From: CAYTLW01 sp964438735 | Lineage (GTDB): Bacteria > Myxococcota_A > UBA9042 | NCBI GenBank assembly: GCA_964438735.1 | Contig: CAYTLW010000016.1 | Location: 1 to 64,000, forward strand | Length of the DNA: 64,000 nt | Direction: 5' to 3' | In this document: piece after piece, positions 52,214-61,946 of the stretch | Layout: every line of letters starts with the position of its first letter | Numbering within the stretch: the stretch's first letter is position 1 | The notes under the pieces: generated by a model | What the model was told of the DNA's origin: nothing | Seen by the model: only the letters and a program-made list of their open reading frames with translations | Database searches by the model: none | Made by a program: the position numbers and the translations under genes

Positions 52214-53445
52214 CAGTCGGGACAGCCAGTGCTGCAGCCGGCCGCGGCGGTGACCTGGTTCACCCGCCGGCCCTGCCGCTTCTGCTTGCGGTAGATGGGG
52301 AAGACGAACTTGCGGCCTTGAGCCGAACTCTGGGGTGCGGGCGCCGATTCCGGCACCGTCTGCCACTCGTCATCGCTGTACACCTTGATGTTGTTGGCCT
52401 GCAGGCCGTGCATCCGAGACCGGGTATCGGCGTGGAAGACCGCCGGCGCGTTGCGATAGTCACCGGTGCGCGAGAAGGCTTCACCGACGCAATAGGCGCA
52501 GACCGTGGCCCCACTGCAGCTGGCGCAGTCGGTCCGATTGGCGTTGGTGAACTGCCGCAGTTCCGCTCGCCGGTCCGATGTCTCCCACATGGGCACGAGC
52601 GGCTCCTCGCGCACGTTGCCCAGGGACATGGGGAAGTTCACGCACGGCCAGACCGCGCCATCTGGAGCGATGTAGATGAGGGTGCCGCCGGCGCCACAGG
52701 GATTGTCGTCGACGTTGAACTCCGGCTTGACGGTCACGTCTTCCCCCGCGGCCACGCGCAAACCGAGACGGCGACGGTTTACGTCATCGAGCTGCTCGGG
52801 GGTCAGTCGCAACCCGTCCAGGTGGGTACTGGCGTTGTTGTCGGACAGGATGGAAGAGTTGAAGCTCACGTCGCAGCCCATGTCGCGGAAGTAGCGATCG
52901 AGCTCTTCGACTTCAGCGCTGTTCTTCTGGAAGATGACGACCGCCGCTCGCACGGCGATGCCGGCGTCCAGGGCGTTCTTCATGCCGACCAGGGAGGCCT
53001 GCAAGGAGCCGGGCATGCGGGTGACTTCGTCGTGCACCTCGTCGCGCAACGAGTAGATGCTCACATCCATGCGGAAGACACCGTAGCCGGCCATCATCGC
53101 GGCGCGCTCTGGGGTGACGTGACCCGCATGCGTCTTGACGTTGTTCATGAAGCCGAGCGAGGCCGCGTAGCGAAGGAGCTCCGGGAAGTCCGGCCGAGTG
53201 AACACCTCACCACCGCTCCACTGGATTCGAATCACGCCCAGCGAGCGCAGCTGGTCGAGCACGGCCTTCAACTCAACGGTCGTCAACTCCGGCCATTGTT
53301 TGTCGGTCAGGTAGCAATGTTCACAGTCCAGATCACATCGGTAGGTGATGTCGAGGTGGGCCACGATCGGACGGTCCTCCGACTCGTGGGCGCGGAACAT
53401 GTGAATGGCCAAGTCTCTGACGCGCTTGGGATCTGTGATGATCAC
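52213..53445 (-). CDS. Radical SAM / SPASM peptide-modifying enzyme
   Basis: A 410-residue radical SAM protein. The cluster motif C-x3-C-x2-C is CDLDCEHC (Cys 37, 41, 44), with SGGE at 77-80. A C-terminal SPASM domain provides Cys 250, 268, 307, 310, 316 and 319 for auxiliary iron-sulfur clusters. SPASM enzymes modify ribosomal peptides (thioether, C-C, or epimerisation) or mature enzymes. A further Cys pair (404, 408) sits at the very C-terminus. No RRE domain is fused; the PqqD protein upstream could supply it. The start overlaps the HprK stop (ATGA) and the stop overlaps the S26 start (TGATG). Confidence 0.92.
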   Translation of the reverse strand: MIITDPKRVRDLAIHMFRAHESEDRPIVAHLDITYRCDLDCEHCYLTDKQWPELTTVELKAVLDQLRSLGVIRIQWSGGEVFTRPDFPELLRYAASLGFMNNVKTHAGHVTPERAAMMAGYGVFRMDVSIYSLRDEVHDEVTRMPGSLQASLVGMKNALDAGIAVRAAVVIFQKNSAEVEELDRYFRDMGCDVSFNSSILSDNNASTHLDGLRLTPEQLDDVNRRRLGLRVAAGEDVTVKPEFNVDDNPCGAGGTLIYIAPDGAVWPCVNFPMSLGNVREEPLVPMWETSDRRAELRQFTNANRTDCASCSGATVCAYCVGEAFSRTGDYRNAPAVFHADTRSRMHGLQANNIKVYSDDEWQTVPESAPAPQSSAQGRKFVFPIYRKQKRQGRRVNQVTAAAGCSTGCPD

Positions 53446-54413
53446 GTGTCTGGACCTCTGCGACTGATGATCGCGAGAATCTCCTCGGGAGGAGTGGTCA
53501 GGCAGTGGTCGAGTTCGTAGACAGTGCCGGCGCTTTGCAGCGAAAACGCACGACTCAGCAGTTCTTCATGGGCCCAGGACGACAGCCAGAAAGCCGACGT
53601 CGAGAGCAAGGCCAGGGCATCGCTGCGCGACATGGGTCGGGTGGCGGTTCTGCTGCGGTTGGTGGACAGGCCGAGCACGCCGCCCAGGGGCATTACCCAG
53701 GGCTCGTCGGGCGATCGATAGGTCCACTGCGCCCAGCTCCAATGCCACCATCGACCCTGGGGATCCGGCACCACGACGGCCCACTCGTCGCCGAGGCAAC
53801 CGGTTTCGAATCGTTCGGCCAGGGTGGACTTGCCGCGGCCGCTGGTGCCGGCAACGACGAACGCCTGGCCGTCGGCTCGCAACGAACAGGCGTGAAGCAT
53901 GAGCCCGCCTTTATGCGTGACGGCCTCGAGAGCCACGGCGAACGCGGCCTCCTTGGCGCCCTGGTAGGCTTCGTCGGGGCCGAATCCGCCCAGCGGATCC
54001 TCGTTGCGCAGGTCGAATTCTGCGACCTTGGCCTCGACGTCTACCCAGCCGCTTGCGAAGCGACCGTCGTACCATCGCCGGGTCGTGCCGCGCTGCGAGT
54101 CTTTGGCAGCCCGAGACGCGGAAGCTGCGGCGTCGCCAGGTGCGTGGAGGTGGATCTCAATGGCGGCGGGCATTCCGGCAGGGTCGAGCCAGCGCGCTGC
54201 CTTGAGTTCGCCGCTGGCCAGGTTCAGGCCCATGCGCAGATCGCCGCAGGTGACGGTCGGCCGACCCGAAGTGGCTGCTTGACGGGACACCGCAGATTGT
54301 GTCGAGCCTGCTTCGATCGAGTGCATCTGGGTGGCATCCGGGGATGCGCGCCCCCCTGGTCGAGGCGAGGCCGCACCGTCAACACCGGCGGTCGATTGCC
54401 GCCGGCGGGCCAT
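53442..54413 (-). CDS. HPr kinase-like protein of the RiPP locus
   Basis: A 323-residue protein with the P-loop of HprK-type kinases, GTSGRGKST at about 189-197, preceded by the typical H-A-C/L-H strand (GLMLHACSL). A G-D-E-W segment (about 207-210) stands where HprK has its magnesium-binding Asp. The N-terminal region (1-150) is Ser/Ala/Arg-rich and not conserved. HprK-like enzymes in RiPP clusters can phosphorylate a Ser of the peptide (known for lasso-peptide kinases). The start ATG overlaps the stop of the precursor (TGATG) and the stop overlaps the radical SAM gene (ATGA), so it is in the core of the RiPP operon. Confidence 0.82.
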   Translation of the reverse strand: MARRRQSTAGVDGAASPRPGGRASPDATQMHSIEAGSTQSAVSRQAATSGRPTVTCGDLRMGLNLASGELKAARWLDPAGMPAAIEIHLHAPGDAAASASRAAKDSQRGTTRRWYDGRFASGWVDVEAKVAEFDLRNEDPLGGFGPDEAYQGAKEAAFAVALEAVTHKGGLMLHACSLRADGQAFVVAGTSGRGKSTLAERFETGCLGDEWAVVVPDPQGRWWHWSWAQWTYRSPDEPWVMPLGGVLGLSTNRSRTATRPMSRSDALALLSTSAFWLSSWAHEELLSRAFSLQSAGTVYELDHCLTTPPEEILAIISRRGPDT

Positions 54414-54604
54414 CAGAGATTGTCGCAGTCGGGCGAATTGGTGCCGTCTGGGGCGCCGCATACATCGGTGCCGAGCAGCGCGGGAACCATCGCCGGCACG
54501 ACCGAGTCCACGTCGGGCGTATCATACGGGCGCCGCCGTTCACTCTGTTCGTCCATCCTGGAGGAAGTGCGACCGGACTCGCCGTGGTTGTCATCTCGAT
54601 TCAT
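54413..54604 (-). CDS. Candidate RiPP precursor peptide (63 residues)
   Basis: A small protein with GGAG eight bases before its ATG at 54604. The N-terminal half is charged (Arg, Asp, Glu, Ser). The motif P-Y-D-T-P-D-V (Tyr 27, Pro 30, Val 32) fits the Y-x-x-P-x-L/V leader signature that RRE/PqqD proteins bind in lasso and related systems. The putative core (about 33-63) has Ser 34, Ser 57 and Cys 49, Cys 60 separated by a Gly/Asp/Asn/Pro-rich loop, and ends in D-N-L. Its stop codon overlaps the HprK start (TGATG). No homologue is known to me. The assignment as precursor is inference from position and motif. Confidence 0.7.
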   Translation of the reverse strand: MNRDDNHGESGRTSSRMDEQSERRRPYDTPDVDSVVPAMVPALLGTDVCGAPDGTNSPDCDNL

Positions 54605-54675
54605 GGTCTCGCTCCAGTTTGAGCGGGTCTCGACCCGCTTCATGTCTCCGCCTGACAGCGCGCCCTGGGGCGTGC

Positions 54676-57600
54676 TCAGTATACTAACACGGCATACGAG
54701 GTTTTGGTCGCCACGAGGATGTCGGGGAAGCCATCCCCGTTGAAATCACCCACGGAAGCCAGCCGGTATGTAGTGAATCCTGTCGAGCCGGGTGTGATCG
54801 GATCGCCAATCTTGAAGTCCAGGAACTCGTACGACGCGCCGGTCTTGACGACGCCGCCGCGCTTCAACGCATGGCGAATCGGCAGCCAGGTCTGGCCGCC
54901 ATCCGGTGCCCACTTCGGCCGCTGACCGAAGAGGGTATGGCTGTTGCCGCCGGACAGCCCGCCAAAGTTGCCGGCGCTGAAGATGTTGAGGAACCAGGCC
55001 TTGGTCTTGTAGCCGACCGAAGTCACCAGGGTGTCCGTGGTGCCCGTTATGGCCCCGCCCTTCAGGGCCACGACCTTGCCCAGCTGGCTCGACAGCTTCT
55101 TGCCGTAGATCCAGTACAGCCAGGTCGTCTCGTTGGTGGATGCGTGCTGAATCGCCAGGTCGGGTACGCCGTCTCCGTCCAGCTCCACCTGGACCGCGCT
55201 GGTGAAGTTCTTGATTCCCGTGTCCTCGGGATACAGACGAACGGTCGTGGCGTCGGCCGAGCCGGTGCCGGTGTTCTTGCTCGACAGGGTGAGCTCGACG
55301 TCGCCTTTGAGCTCCCGGCCCATGAGCACGATGACGTGCGTGGACGTGGCGTACTGGCCGATCAGCAGGTCGTCATACTGGGTCCCGCCGCCGTCACCGT
55401 CGGGGAGGATGTTGCCTGCCGCTGCCAGGGTGATGCCGAAGATCGGGCTGCCGACACTGTCGACGCGCCGGATGACGGCCATGTTGTTGGCGGCACGATC
55501 GGCGGACTTCTCGATGTCGATGGTCTTCGGGCTGGACGCGGACCAGGCCGAGTTGCCGGGCAGTACCATGACGCGCTCGTATGGGTTGGCCACGGTCTTG
55601 TCGACGGTGAAGGCGATGTCGCCAATGGCCACGCCGGAACCTGACTTGTCCCCATTGAAGTTGCCCGCAACGCCCAGCGCGCGGATGGCGCGACTCGCCG
55701 CGGCGGTGATGCCCGTGACCACCACAGCGGCCGTGGTGTTCAGCTGCTTGTCCTTCTCGCCGAGGTGGATATGGACTTCGCGCAGCGAGGCTGTCGCGTC
55801 GCCGGATACCTTCTGGCCGTAGGACGCCACGAGGTCATCGATGCCGTCGCCGTTGACGTCGACGGGCCCGGACACCAGGTAACCGAAGCTCTTGGCCTTG
55901 GTGATGCACTGGTGGTTGGCGCCCGTGGCCTGCGACATCACCATATCCGCCACCTTGCCCGACGAATCAGCGGAACCGTAGACGATGCACAGCTGGCCGG
56001 TCCGGCCGCCATATGCGGCATCCGCCTTGCCGTCTCCGTTGAGGTCACCGACCGCCTTGGGGAAGCCCCAGATGAACTTGTCGGCGAAGCTGCCGGTGCC
56101 GGAGAACTTGGCGAAGTTCAGGCGCAGCTTGTCGGTGCTGACCGCGTCGCTGATCGGTCCCTTGTTGCCGGCGGCGTCGACGGCACGGATGGCGAAGTGG
56201 AACTTCGTGGCGCCATTGTCGATGGCTGGGGCGAACTGGCAGAGGTCGCTGGAACCGCGACCGTCGGGGCCCTCGACGATGAACGCGTCGGCCTTGCCCG
56301 GGTCGGCGGGGGTGTTGAACTTGGTGTCGGGCAGCTTCTTGACGTCGCAGGCGGCCTCGAAGGCGTTCTCGCTGTCGATGGCCTTGCGGGAATAGCGCAC
56401 CTCGTAGCTGGTCGCTGCCTTGCCGCTGCTGCCATTATCCGCCACGGCGTTGAAGTTGAGCACCGCATAGGGCCGGCGGGGGTTCAGGTCCTTGTCCGTC
56501 AGCGCATTGATGGAGATCTTGGCCGGCGCGATCCAGTCCGCGGTCACCGTGAAGGAGGTCGACGCTTCGTTGCCTGCGGCATCGCTCACCTTGGCGATGA
56601 TCTGGGCGGTGGCGTTTTCGGGCACGGTGGCGAACTTCACCTCGATGATCTCGGACACATCGCCGCTGAACTCGAACGGCGTGGTCACACCGGTGGCGCC
56701 CAGGTCCACGGCCTTGCCGTCGCCCGGGTCGTAGGCCAACTGCGTCAGCTTGCCGCCCTTGAGGCTCGCATCATCCACCTTGAGGCTGGCGTGCAGCTGG
56801 TGCTTGTTCTTCTGCGCGTCCTGGTCATCGGCCAGGGCGTAGGTCACCGAGTCGCCGCTCGCGGGCGTGGTGACGCCAAGCACGGTGGCCTTGACGAAGG
56901 CCACCTTGGGGTGGGCCAGGTCGACCAGCAGCGCGACGGGACCCGAGCTGCCCTTGGCGTCGGCACCGGCCAGCACCTTGGCTTCGAGCTTGAATTTGTC
57001 GCCATCCTTGAGCGCCACCGTGAAGGTCGCCGTGCTGTTGCTCGGCGTCGCGGACTGGCTCTCCTTGTCGTCCTTGAACAGCTTGACGGCGGAGACGCTG
57101 CCGCACGGGCCCACGTACTGAACCTTGGCCTCGAGCTCGACACCGGCGCAGTCCTTGCCGGGCGAAGCGCACTTGCTGGTATTGACCACGCCGTCTGCCG
57201 GCAAGCCGGTCAGTGAGACCAGGCAGCCGGAGAGCTTGACCTGGAAGCCGCGCTCCATGGGCGTCTTGTTGCCGTTGGCGTCGGTGCACGTCACCCGCGC
57301 GACGTAGTTGGTCGTCTTGCCAAATGGGATCGTCACCGACTGGACGGGCTCGCTGCCACCGCCGTTGGAGACGGTGTCGCTGGCGATCTTGGTGAAGGAC
57401 GGGCAATTGGCGAACTTGTCGTCGCAATCGGTGCCCAACTCCAGCTGCCAGGACGTCGCGCCACCGCAACCGAAGGTCACATCCACCTGGTATCCGCCCG
57501 TTTTGGCGTCGGAGTCCTGGGCGTCGCCCAGCACCTGAGCCTGCGTGGGCGCATCGATCGTCACCGTGGGAGGCAGGGTATCGACCGTGATCTGAGCCGG

Positions 57601-60600
57601 CGTCGTGCCGATAATGTTCGTATTGGCGCAGCTGTCCTTGAGCGTCGCCGTCAAGGTGTGTTCGCCATCGGCAAGCGCCTTGTACAGCGAGTGAGCGAAC
57701 GTCACCACACCGCTCTTGAAGGCCACCGACCCGATGGTCTTGTTGCCATCCTTCAACGTCACCGCCTGGCCCTCGACGTCGCTGTTCGGGCTGCTGACGA
57801 CCACGTCGAGCTTATCCTTGTCGGCGGCCAGCAGCGGAGTCTGGGCCGGCGAGGTGAACTTGCCTTCCGGCTTGATGGTGTTGACGTCGAGTTTGCCGCA
57901 CAGCTTTTCGGCGCTGACGTTGCCGACGAGATCGGTCGCCTGCGCGTTCACCGTGGCGCTGCCTTCGGGCAGCTTGATGGCGACGCCGGCGGTCTTGTTG
58001 GCGGCGGTTGTTCCCTTGGCCGTATTGCCCGCCGTATCGTAGATCGTGGCCACTTCACCCGCCTCCTTGGTGGTGACGGCGAAAGCAAACGCCCCGGACG
58101 GCGTCTTGGAAGCGGCGCTTAGGCAGCCGGCGGGCACGTCCTTGATATCCGGCGGCAGGCAGCTGCTCACCTCGGGCGCCACGCGATCGATGAGGATCCT
58201 GCGGTAGCGCGAGGAGCTCTCCTTGGTGTCCATGGAGCTGATCCAGGTGGACTTGCCCGGACCCGAAGCGGGCTTCTCCGCCTCGGCCACGAAGGTATGG
58301 GTGCCATCGGCCGCGGCGGCGATGTTCAATATGACGTTGCCGAGCCCGGTCTTGTCCGAGGCGATCACCTTGAAGCCTGCGGTGGCGCAAGCGTCGCCCT
58401 TCGCCGTGGAGGCGTTGCTGCAGATGCGTACATTGCTGCCCGCTGGCAGGCCGATCACCGCCACACCGTGCGTGGTGGTGGCCTTGGCGTTCCAGGGCAA
58501 GGCGCACTTCTTGTCGGGCGCGCAGACGCCGACTGGGCAGGGAGCACTGCTGCTGCAGGCCTTATCCTCGACGAAGACCGTACCCGTGAGGCGCACCTCG
58601 GCCTGGTCGCTGATCACCTCGATGACAAAGTCCTTCTTGGTGCTGTTGCCCAATGGATCGGTCGCCTCGAAGGACAACTTGATGTTCTTGCCGTCGGGCA
58701 AGGAGATGACGCCCCAGGTCACCAGACCGGTGGCGCCGTCCTTGATGGACTCGAACGACTTCGACTTGGGCTCGCTGTGCAGCTTGCCGTCATCGTCGAA
58801 GATCTTCAGCGTGAGTTTCGAAGTGGCGGGCAGGCCGCCGATAACCAAGGCGACCTCGGTCTGCATGCCGTTGTCTGGGTTGCCGTCGATATCGGACACG
58901 GCCAGCACGGGCGTGGTCTGCGGTGCCTTGAGGGCGCCGAAGACCGGGGCGGAGCGATCGACCGTCACCTTCACGTCGGCGGAGCTGGCCGTCTGCGCGG
59001 CCTCGTCTGTGACCTTGGCCGACAGCGTGCAGGTCTCGTTGTTCTGCAAGGTCACCTGCTTGAAGGTGGCCTTGTCCGCAGCGACGTTCGCCTTGGCGGT
59101 TGTGGGCTTGCCCTTTCCGCAGGTGATCGACAACTCGGCCTCGGAGCCATCGGCGACGTCCTTGGTGCTGACCACCACGTCCAGGATGCAATCGCTGGCG
59201 CCAGCGAGGCATTCGGAGCTCGCGCCGTTGTAGATGGCGCCATCCTTGGGCGCATCGATCGTCACGGTCGGCTTGCTGGTCTTGTAGGTGATCACCAGCG
59301 CCTGGCCGATGCCTTCGACGTTGCTGCCCTTGGGCGTGGCGCCGACCAGCACTTCATTGGCGCCGGAGGCGAGCCCGGCCACCGCAAGCGTGTACACGCC
59401 ACCGGCGCCCTCGCTGACGGTCACGTTGCCATAGGCCTGATTGCTCTTGTTGACGTACAGGGCGACGGTCGCGCCGCTGATGGGCTTGTTGCCGTCCGAT
59501 TCGCTGACCTTGACCTTGAGGGTGACCGAATCGGTCGCCACGGAGGTGGACTGGGTCGGCTGCACCCACTCCACCTTGACCGCGTTATCCTTCAACGTGA
59601 CGGTCATGGGATCGGTGGTCGTGACGTTCCCGACCGGGTCGGTGGCGGTCAGAACGAGCTTGTTCTCGCCCGACGTCAGGGTGACGGCGGGGAACTTCAC
59701 CTTGTTGCTGGCGCCGCTCTTCTGGCAGGGCGTGATCTTCAGACTGCCGACGGCCAGGCAGACCTCGACCTCGGTACCGGGCTGCTCATCGACCACCTCG
59801 ACGACCACGTCGGTCTGGTAGCCCTTCGCCGCCGACGCATCCGGGTGCACCAGCGGATCGAGGATCAGCGACGCCGGCTCGGTGAACTTCACCGACGGCG
59901 GGGTGGTGTCGACCGTCACCTTCGCGCTCCCTGCGCTGCAGGCGGAGTCGGAGGCCAGGTTGCCGTAGGAATCGGTGGCGTCGACGGTGAGCGTGTAGAC
60001 GCCGTCCGGGATCTGCTTGGGCGGCGTGCCGACCAGCAGGGAGAGGTCGCCGGAGAAGCCAGACGGCCCGATGGTGCCGATAGGCGTGGGGCCAAAGGTC
60101 AACTTATCCGAGGTCTTCAGCGTCGCCATCAGTTTGGCGTCCTCGAGATCGCTGGCCTGGACCGTCACCTTGATCGACTGCGCCTTGGTGGCGATATCGG
60201 CCGCCGGCTGGGTCAACTTCAGGCAGGGCGCTGGCAGGCCGACCTTGAACGCGACCTCGGTGCTCTTGGCCGGGTTCGGCGCGTCATCGCGGGCCTCGCA
60301 GGAGATGTCGTGGCCCAGGGCCGTGTCGTCGGTGTCCAGGACCACAGCAATGGTCAGCGTCGCCGCGCCGGCGCTGTACTTGGCGCTGCCCACGGCCTTG
60401 GTGCCGAAGACGGCTGCGGCTTCGTTCTTGCGGCAGAAGATGCTGATGGTGGAGCCATCGGTGCCGCTGGTGAGGGTGACCTCGAAGTCGGTCTCGTAGA
60501 TGGTCGCCGTGGCCTTGTCGCCGTCGTCCTTGGCCAGCAGGATCGCTTTCGCCGCCGGCTTGCTGATCGCCAGAGAGGCCGCCTCGACGAAGACGTCGTA

Positions 60601-61737
60601 GACCACCTCGGCGCTGTCGACGAGCCCGCAGGAGTTGGTCGCTGTGACTTTGACGGTCTGCTTGCCAGATTTGGTGAAGCTGAGCGCCTGGCTGAACTTG
60701 CCCGTGACGTCGATCTTGGTCTTGAAGCTTTTGCCGTCGGCCTCGATGACGATGGCGTCGGCGTCGCCGGGGGTCAGGGTATCCACCGTGCCGGTGAGCA
60801 CGATATCGATGCCGTTGGCGGGGTTCTTGTCGTCGTCGTTGGCCAGGCTGAGCGTGCCAGCAGCCGGCAGGAGGTTGCCGACGGTGGGCTTGTCGGTGGT
60901 GATCTTGACGACCAGCGGGTCGGACTGCCCGACTGGACGATCGGCGTGCTGGCTGTCGCTGGCGAAGGCGATGACCGTCGCCTGCTTGTTGGCGATGCCG
61001 CTGTCCTTGGTCGCCAGCGTGGCCTGGAGCGTGGCCTCGGTGGCCTGGCCCAGCGACGTCGGCTTGTCCTTGTAGTCGGTCGTCGCGCCGTCGATGTCGG
61101 TGACCTTGAGCCACACGGTGTCACAGCCCTTGCTCTTGGAGGTGACCTTGACCGGCTGCTGGAAGCCGACGGTGCCCGGATCCTGGTCGGCGGTCAGGCA
61201 GGCGGTGATGGCGCCGAGTTCGACCACGCACTGATCGTCGCAGTGCAGGGTGAAGGTCTTGATGGCCGGCGCGACGGTGGCGCCGGTCAGCTGCGCACTG
61301 ACGGTGATATTGGACTGCTTGGGCGCGCATGGCAGGACCACATTGTCGACGCGTGCAGCGTTGCTCGTGACCTTGGCCTCGGTGGTCTGGCCGCCGTCGA
61401 CCTTGACCTGCACGATCGTGCCGTCGGGCACGTTCTCGGTGGCGATGACGACGTTGACCTGGAAGGCCTTGACGCCGGTGTTCTTGTCCTTGTCCAGCGT
61501 CAGGTCGACGTGGGTGACCGGGTCCACCAGGGCGTTGCCACCGGCGATCTCGACGGAGAAGGAGACCTTCGCAGCGGGCGGCTGCTCGATATCGGTGTCG
61601 CCTGCGTCCACATCGGCGCCAGCGTCGACCACTGGTGGCCCGACGACGACGGACGTATCGGAGCAAGACGAAAGCAATGCCACGACGGCGACGGCCCACA
61701 AGGCCTGGCGAGCGAATCGCGTTGGTTGCGTATTCAT
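54676..61737 (-). CDS. Giant surface lipoprotein with Ig-like repeats and FG-GAP-type C-terminus
   Basis: A 2353-residue lipoprotein (lipobox LSSC, Cys 25; AGGAG upstream of the start). After an acidic spacer, most of the chain (about 55-1850) is a row of Ig-like/bacterial cadherin-like domains of about 90-110 residues with V-T-I-D, P-x-V-T-V and V-T-A-T-D strands. The last about 450 residues contain metal-binding loops of FG-GAP/VCBS type (DLNGDGKAD, DVNGDGIDD, DFNGDGFPD), suggesting a beta-propeller. Probably an adhesin or surface scaffold. It sits between the PqqD gene and the candidate RiPP precursor on the same strand, with 71 and 209 bases around it. Confidence 0.88.
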   Translation of the reverse strand: MNTQPTRFARQALWAVAVVALLSSCSDTSVVVGPPVVDAGADVDAGDTDIEQPPAAKVSFSVEIAGGNALVDPVTHVDLTLDKDKNTGVKAFQVNVVIATENVPDGTIVQVKVDGGQTTEAKVTSNAARVDNVVLPCAPKQSNITVSAQLTGATVAPAIKTFTLHCDDQCVVELGAITACLTADQDPGTVGFQQPVKVTSKSKGCDTVWLKVTDIDGATTDYKDKPTSLGQATEATLQATLATKDSGIANKQATVIAFASDSQHADRPVGQSDPLVVKITTDKPTVGNLLPAAGTLSLANDDDKNPANGIDIVLTGTVDTLTPGDADAIVIEADGKSFKTKIDVTGKFSQALSFTKSGKQTVKVTATNSCGLVDSAEVVYDVFVEAASLAISKPAAKAILLAKDDGDKATATIYETDFEVTLTSGTDGSTISIFCRKNEAAAVFGTKAVGSAKYSAGAATLTIAVVLDTDDTALGHDISCEARDDAPNPAKSTEVAFKVGLPAPCLKLTQPAADIATKAQSIKVTVQASDLEDAKLMATLKTSDKLTFGPTPIGTIGPSGFSGDLSLLVGTPPKQIPDGVYTLTVDATDSYGNLASDSACSAGSAKVTVDTTPPSVKFTEPASLILDPLVHPDASAAKGYQTDVVVEVVDEQPGTEVEVCLAVGSLKITPCQKSGASNKVKFPAVTLTSGENKLVLTATDPVGNVTTTDPMTVTLKDNAVKVEWVQPTQSTSVATDSVTLKVKVSESDGNKPISGATVALYVNKSNQAYGNVTVSEGAGGVYTLAVAGLASGANEVLVGATPKGSNVEGIGQALVITYKTSKPTVTIDAPKDGAIYNGASSECLAGASDCILDVVVSTKDVADGSEAELSITCGKGKPTTAKANVAADKATFKQVTLQNNETCTLSAKVTDEAAQTASSADVKVTVDRSAPVFGALKAPQTTPVLAVSDIDGNPDNGMQTEVALVIGGLPATSKLTLKIFDDDGKLHSEPKSKSFESIKDGATGLVTWGVISLPDGKNIKLSFEATDPLGNSTKKDFVIEVISDQAEVRLTGTVFVEDKACSSSAPCPVGVCAPDKKCALPWNAKATTTHGVAVIGLPAGSNVRICSNASTAKGDACATAGFKVIASDKTGLGNVILNIAAAADGTHTFVAEAEKPASGPGKSTWISSMDTKESSSRYRRILIDRVAPEVSSCLPPDIKDVPAGCLSAASKTPSGAFAFAVTTKEAGEVATIYDTAGNTAKGTTAANKTAGVAIKLPEGSATVNAQATDLVGNVSAEKLCGKLDVNTIKPEGKFTSPAQTPLLAADKDKLDVVVSSPNSDVEGQAVTLKDGNKTIGSVAFKSGVVTFAHSLYKALADGEHTLTATLKDSCANTNIIGTTPAQITVDTLPPTVTIDAPTQAQVLGDAQDSDAKTGGYQVDVTFGCGGATSWQLELGTDCDDKFANCPSFTKIASDTVSNGGGSEPVQSVTIPFGKTTNYVARVTCTDANGNKTPMERGFQVKLSGCLVSLTGLPADGVVNTSKCASPGKDCAGVELEAKVQYVGPCGSVSAVKLFKDDKESQSATPSNSTATFTVALKDGDKFKLEAKVLAGADAKGSSGPVALLVDLAHPKVAFVKATVLGVTTPASGDSVTYALADDQDAQKNKHQLHASLKVDDASLKGGKLTQLAYDPGDGKAVDLGATGVTTPFEFSGDVSEIIEVKFATVPENATAQIIAKVSDAAGNEASTSFTVTADWIAPAKISINALTDKDLNPRRPYAVLNFNAVADNGSSGKAATSYEVRYSRKAIDSENAFEAACDVKKLPDTKFNTPADPGKADAFIVEGPDGRGSSDLCQFAPAIDNGATKFHFAIRAVDAAGNKGPISDAVSTDKLRLNFAKFSGTGSFADKFIWGFPKAVGDLNGDGKADAAYGGRTGQLCIVYGSADSSGKVADMVMSQATGANHQCITKAKSFGYLVSGPVDVNGDGIDDLVASYGQKVSGDATASLREVHIHLGEKDKQLNTTAAVVVTGITAAASRAIRALGVAGNFNGDKSGSGVAIGDIAFTVDKTVANPYERVMVLPGNSAWSASSPKTIDIEKSADRAANNMAVIRRVDSVGSPIFGITLAAAGNILPDGDGGGTQYDDLLIGQYATSTHVIVLMGRELKGDVELTLSSKNTGTGSADATTVRLYPEDTGIKNFTSAVQVELDGDGVPDLAIQHASTNETTWLYWIYGKKLSSQLGKVVALKGGAITGTTDTLVTSVGYKTKAWFLNIFSAGNFGGLSGGNSHTLFGQRPKWAPDGGQTWLPIRHALKRGGVVKTGASYEFLDFKIGDPITPGSTGFTTYRLASVGDFNGDGFPDILVATKTSYAVLVY

Positions 61738-61946
61738 GCCTGTTCTCTCCTGGTGTCAGCCTCGTACGGCCGACCGGTCGGGATGGACGACTCCGGGTGG
61801 TGGTTACCTGTGCATCGGTGTCGTCAGCGGACCTTTATCAGACCCGCGCGCATGTGCGTACCTTGCCAACTTCGAACTGCGCCGGCAAACCTGCGGCGTT
61901 GCAACTACCCGCAAACTCAGTATTGAGTCCCGCCATTGTCCGCTCA

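Noticed and set aside
58297..61926. Open frame of 1209 codons opposite the giant lipoprotein gene
   Set aside because: Repetitive Gly/Arg/Asp/Val composition mirrors the Ig-like repeats on the other strand; no start signal or domain.
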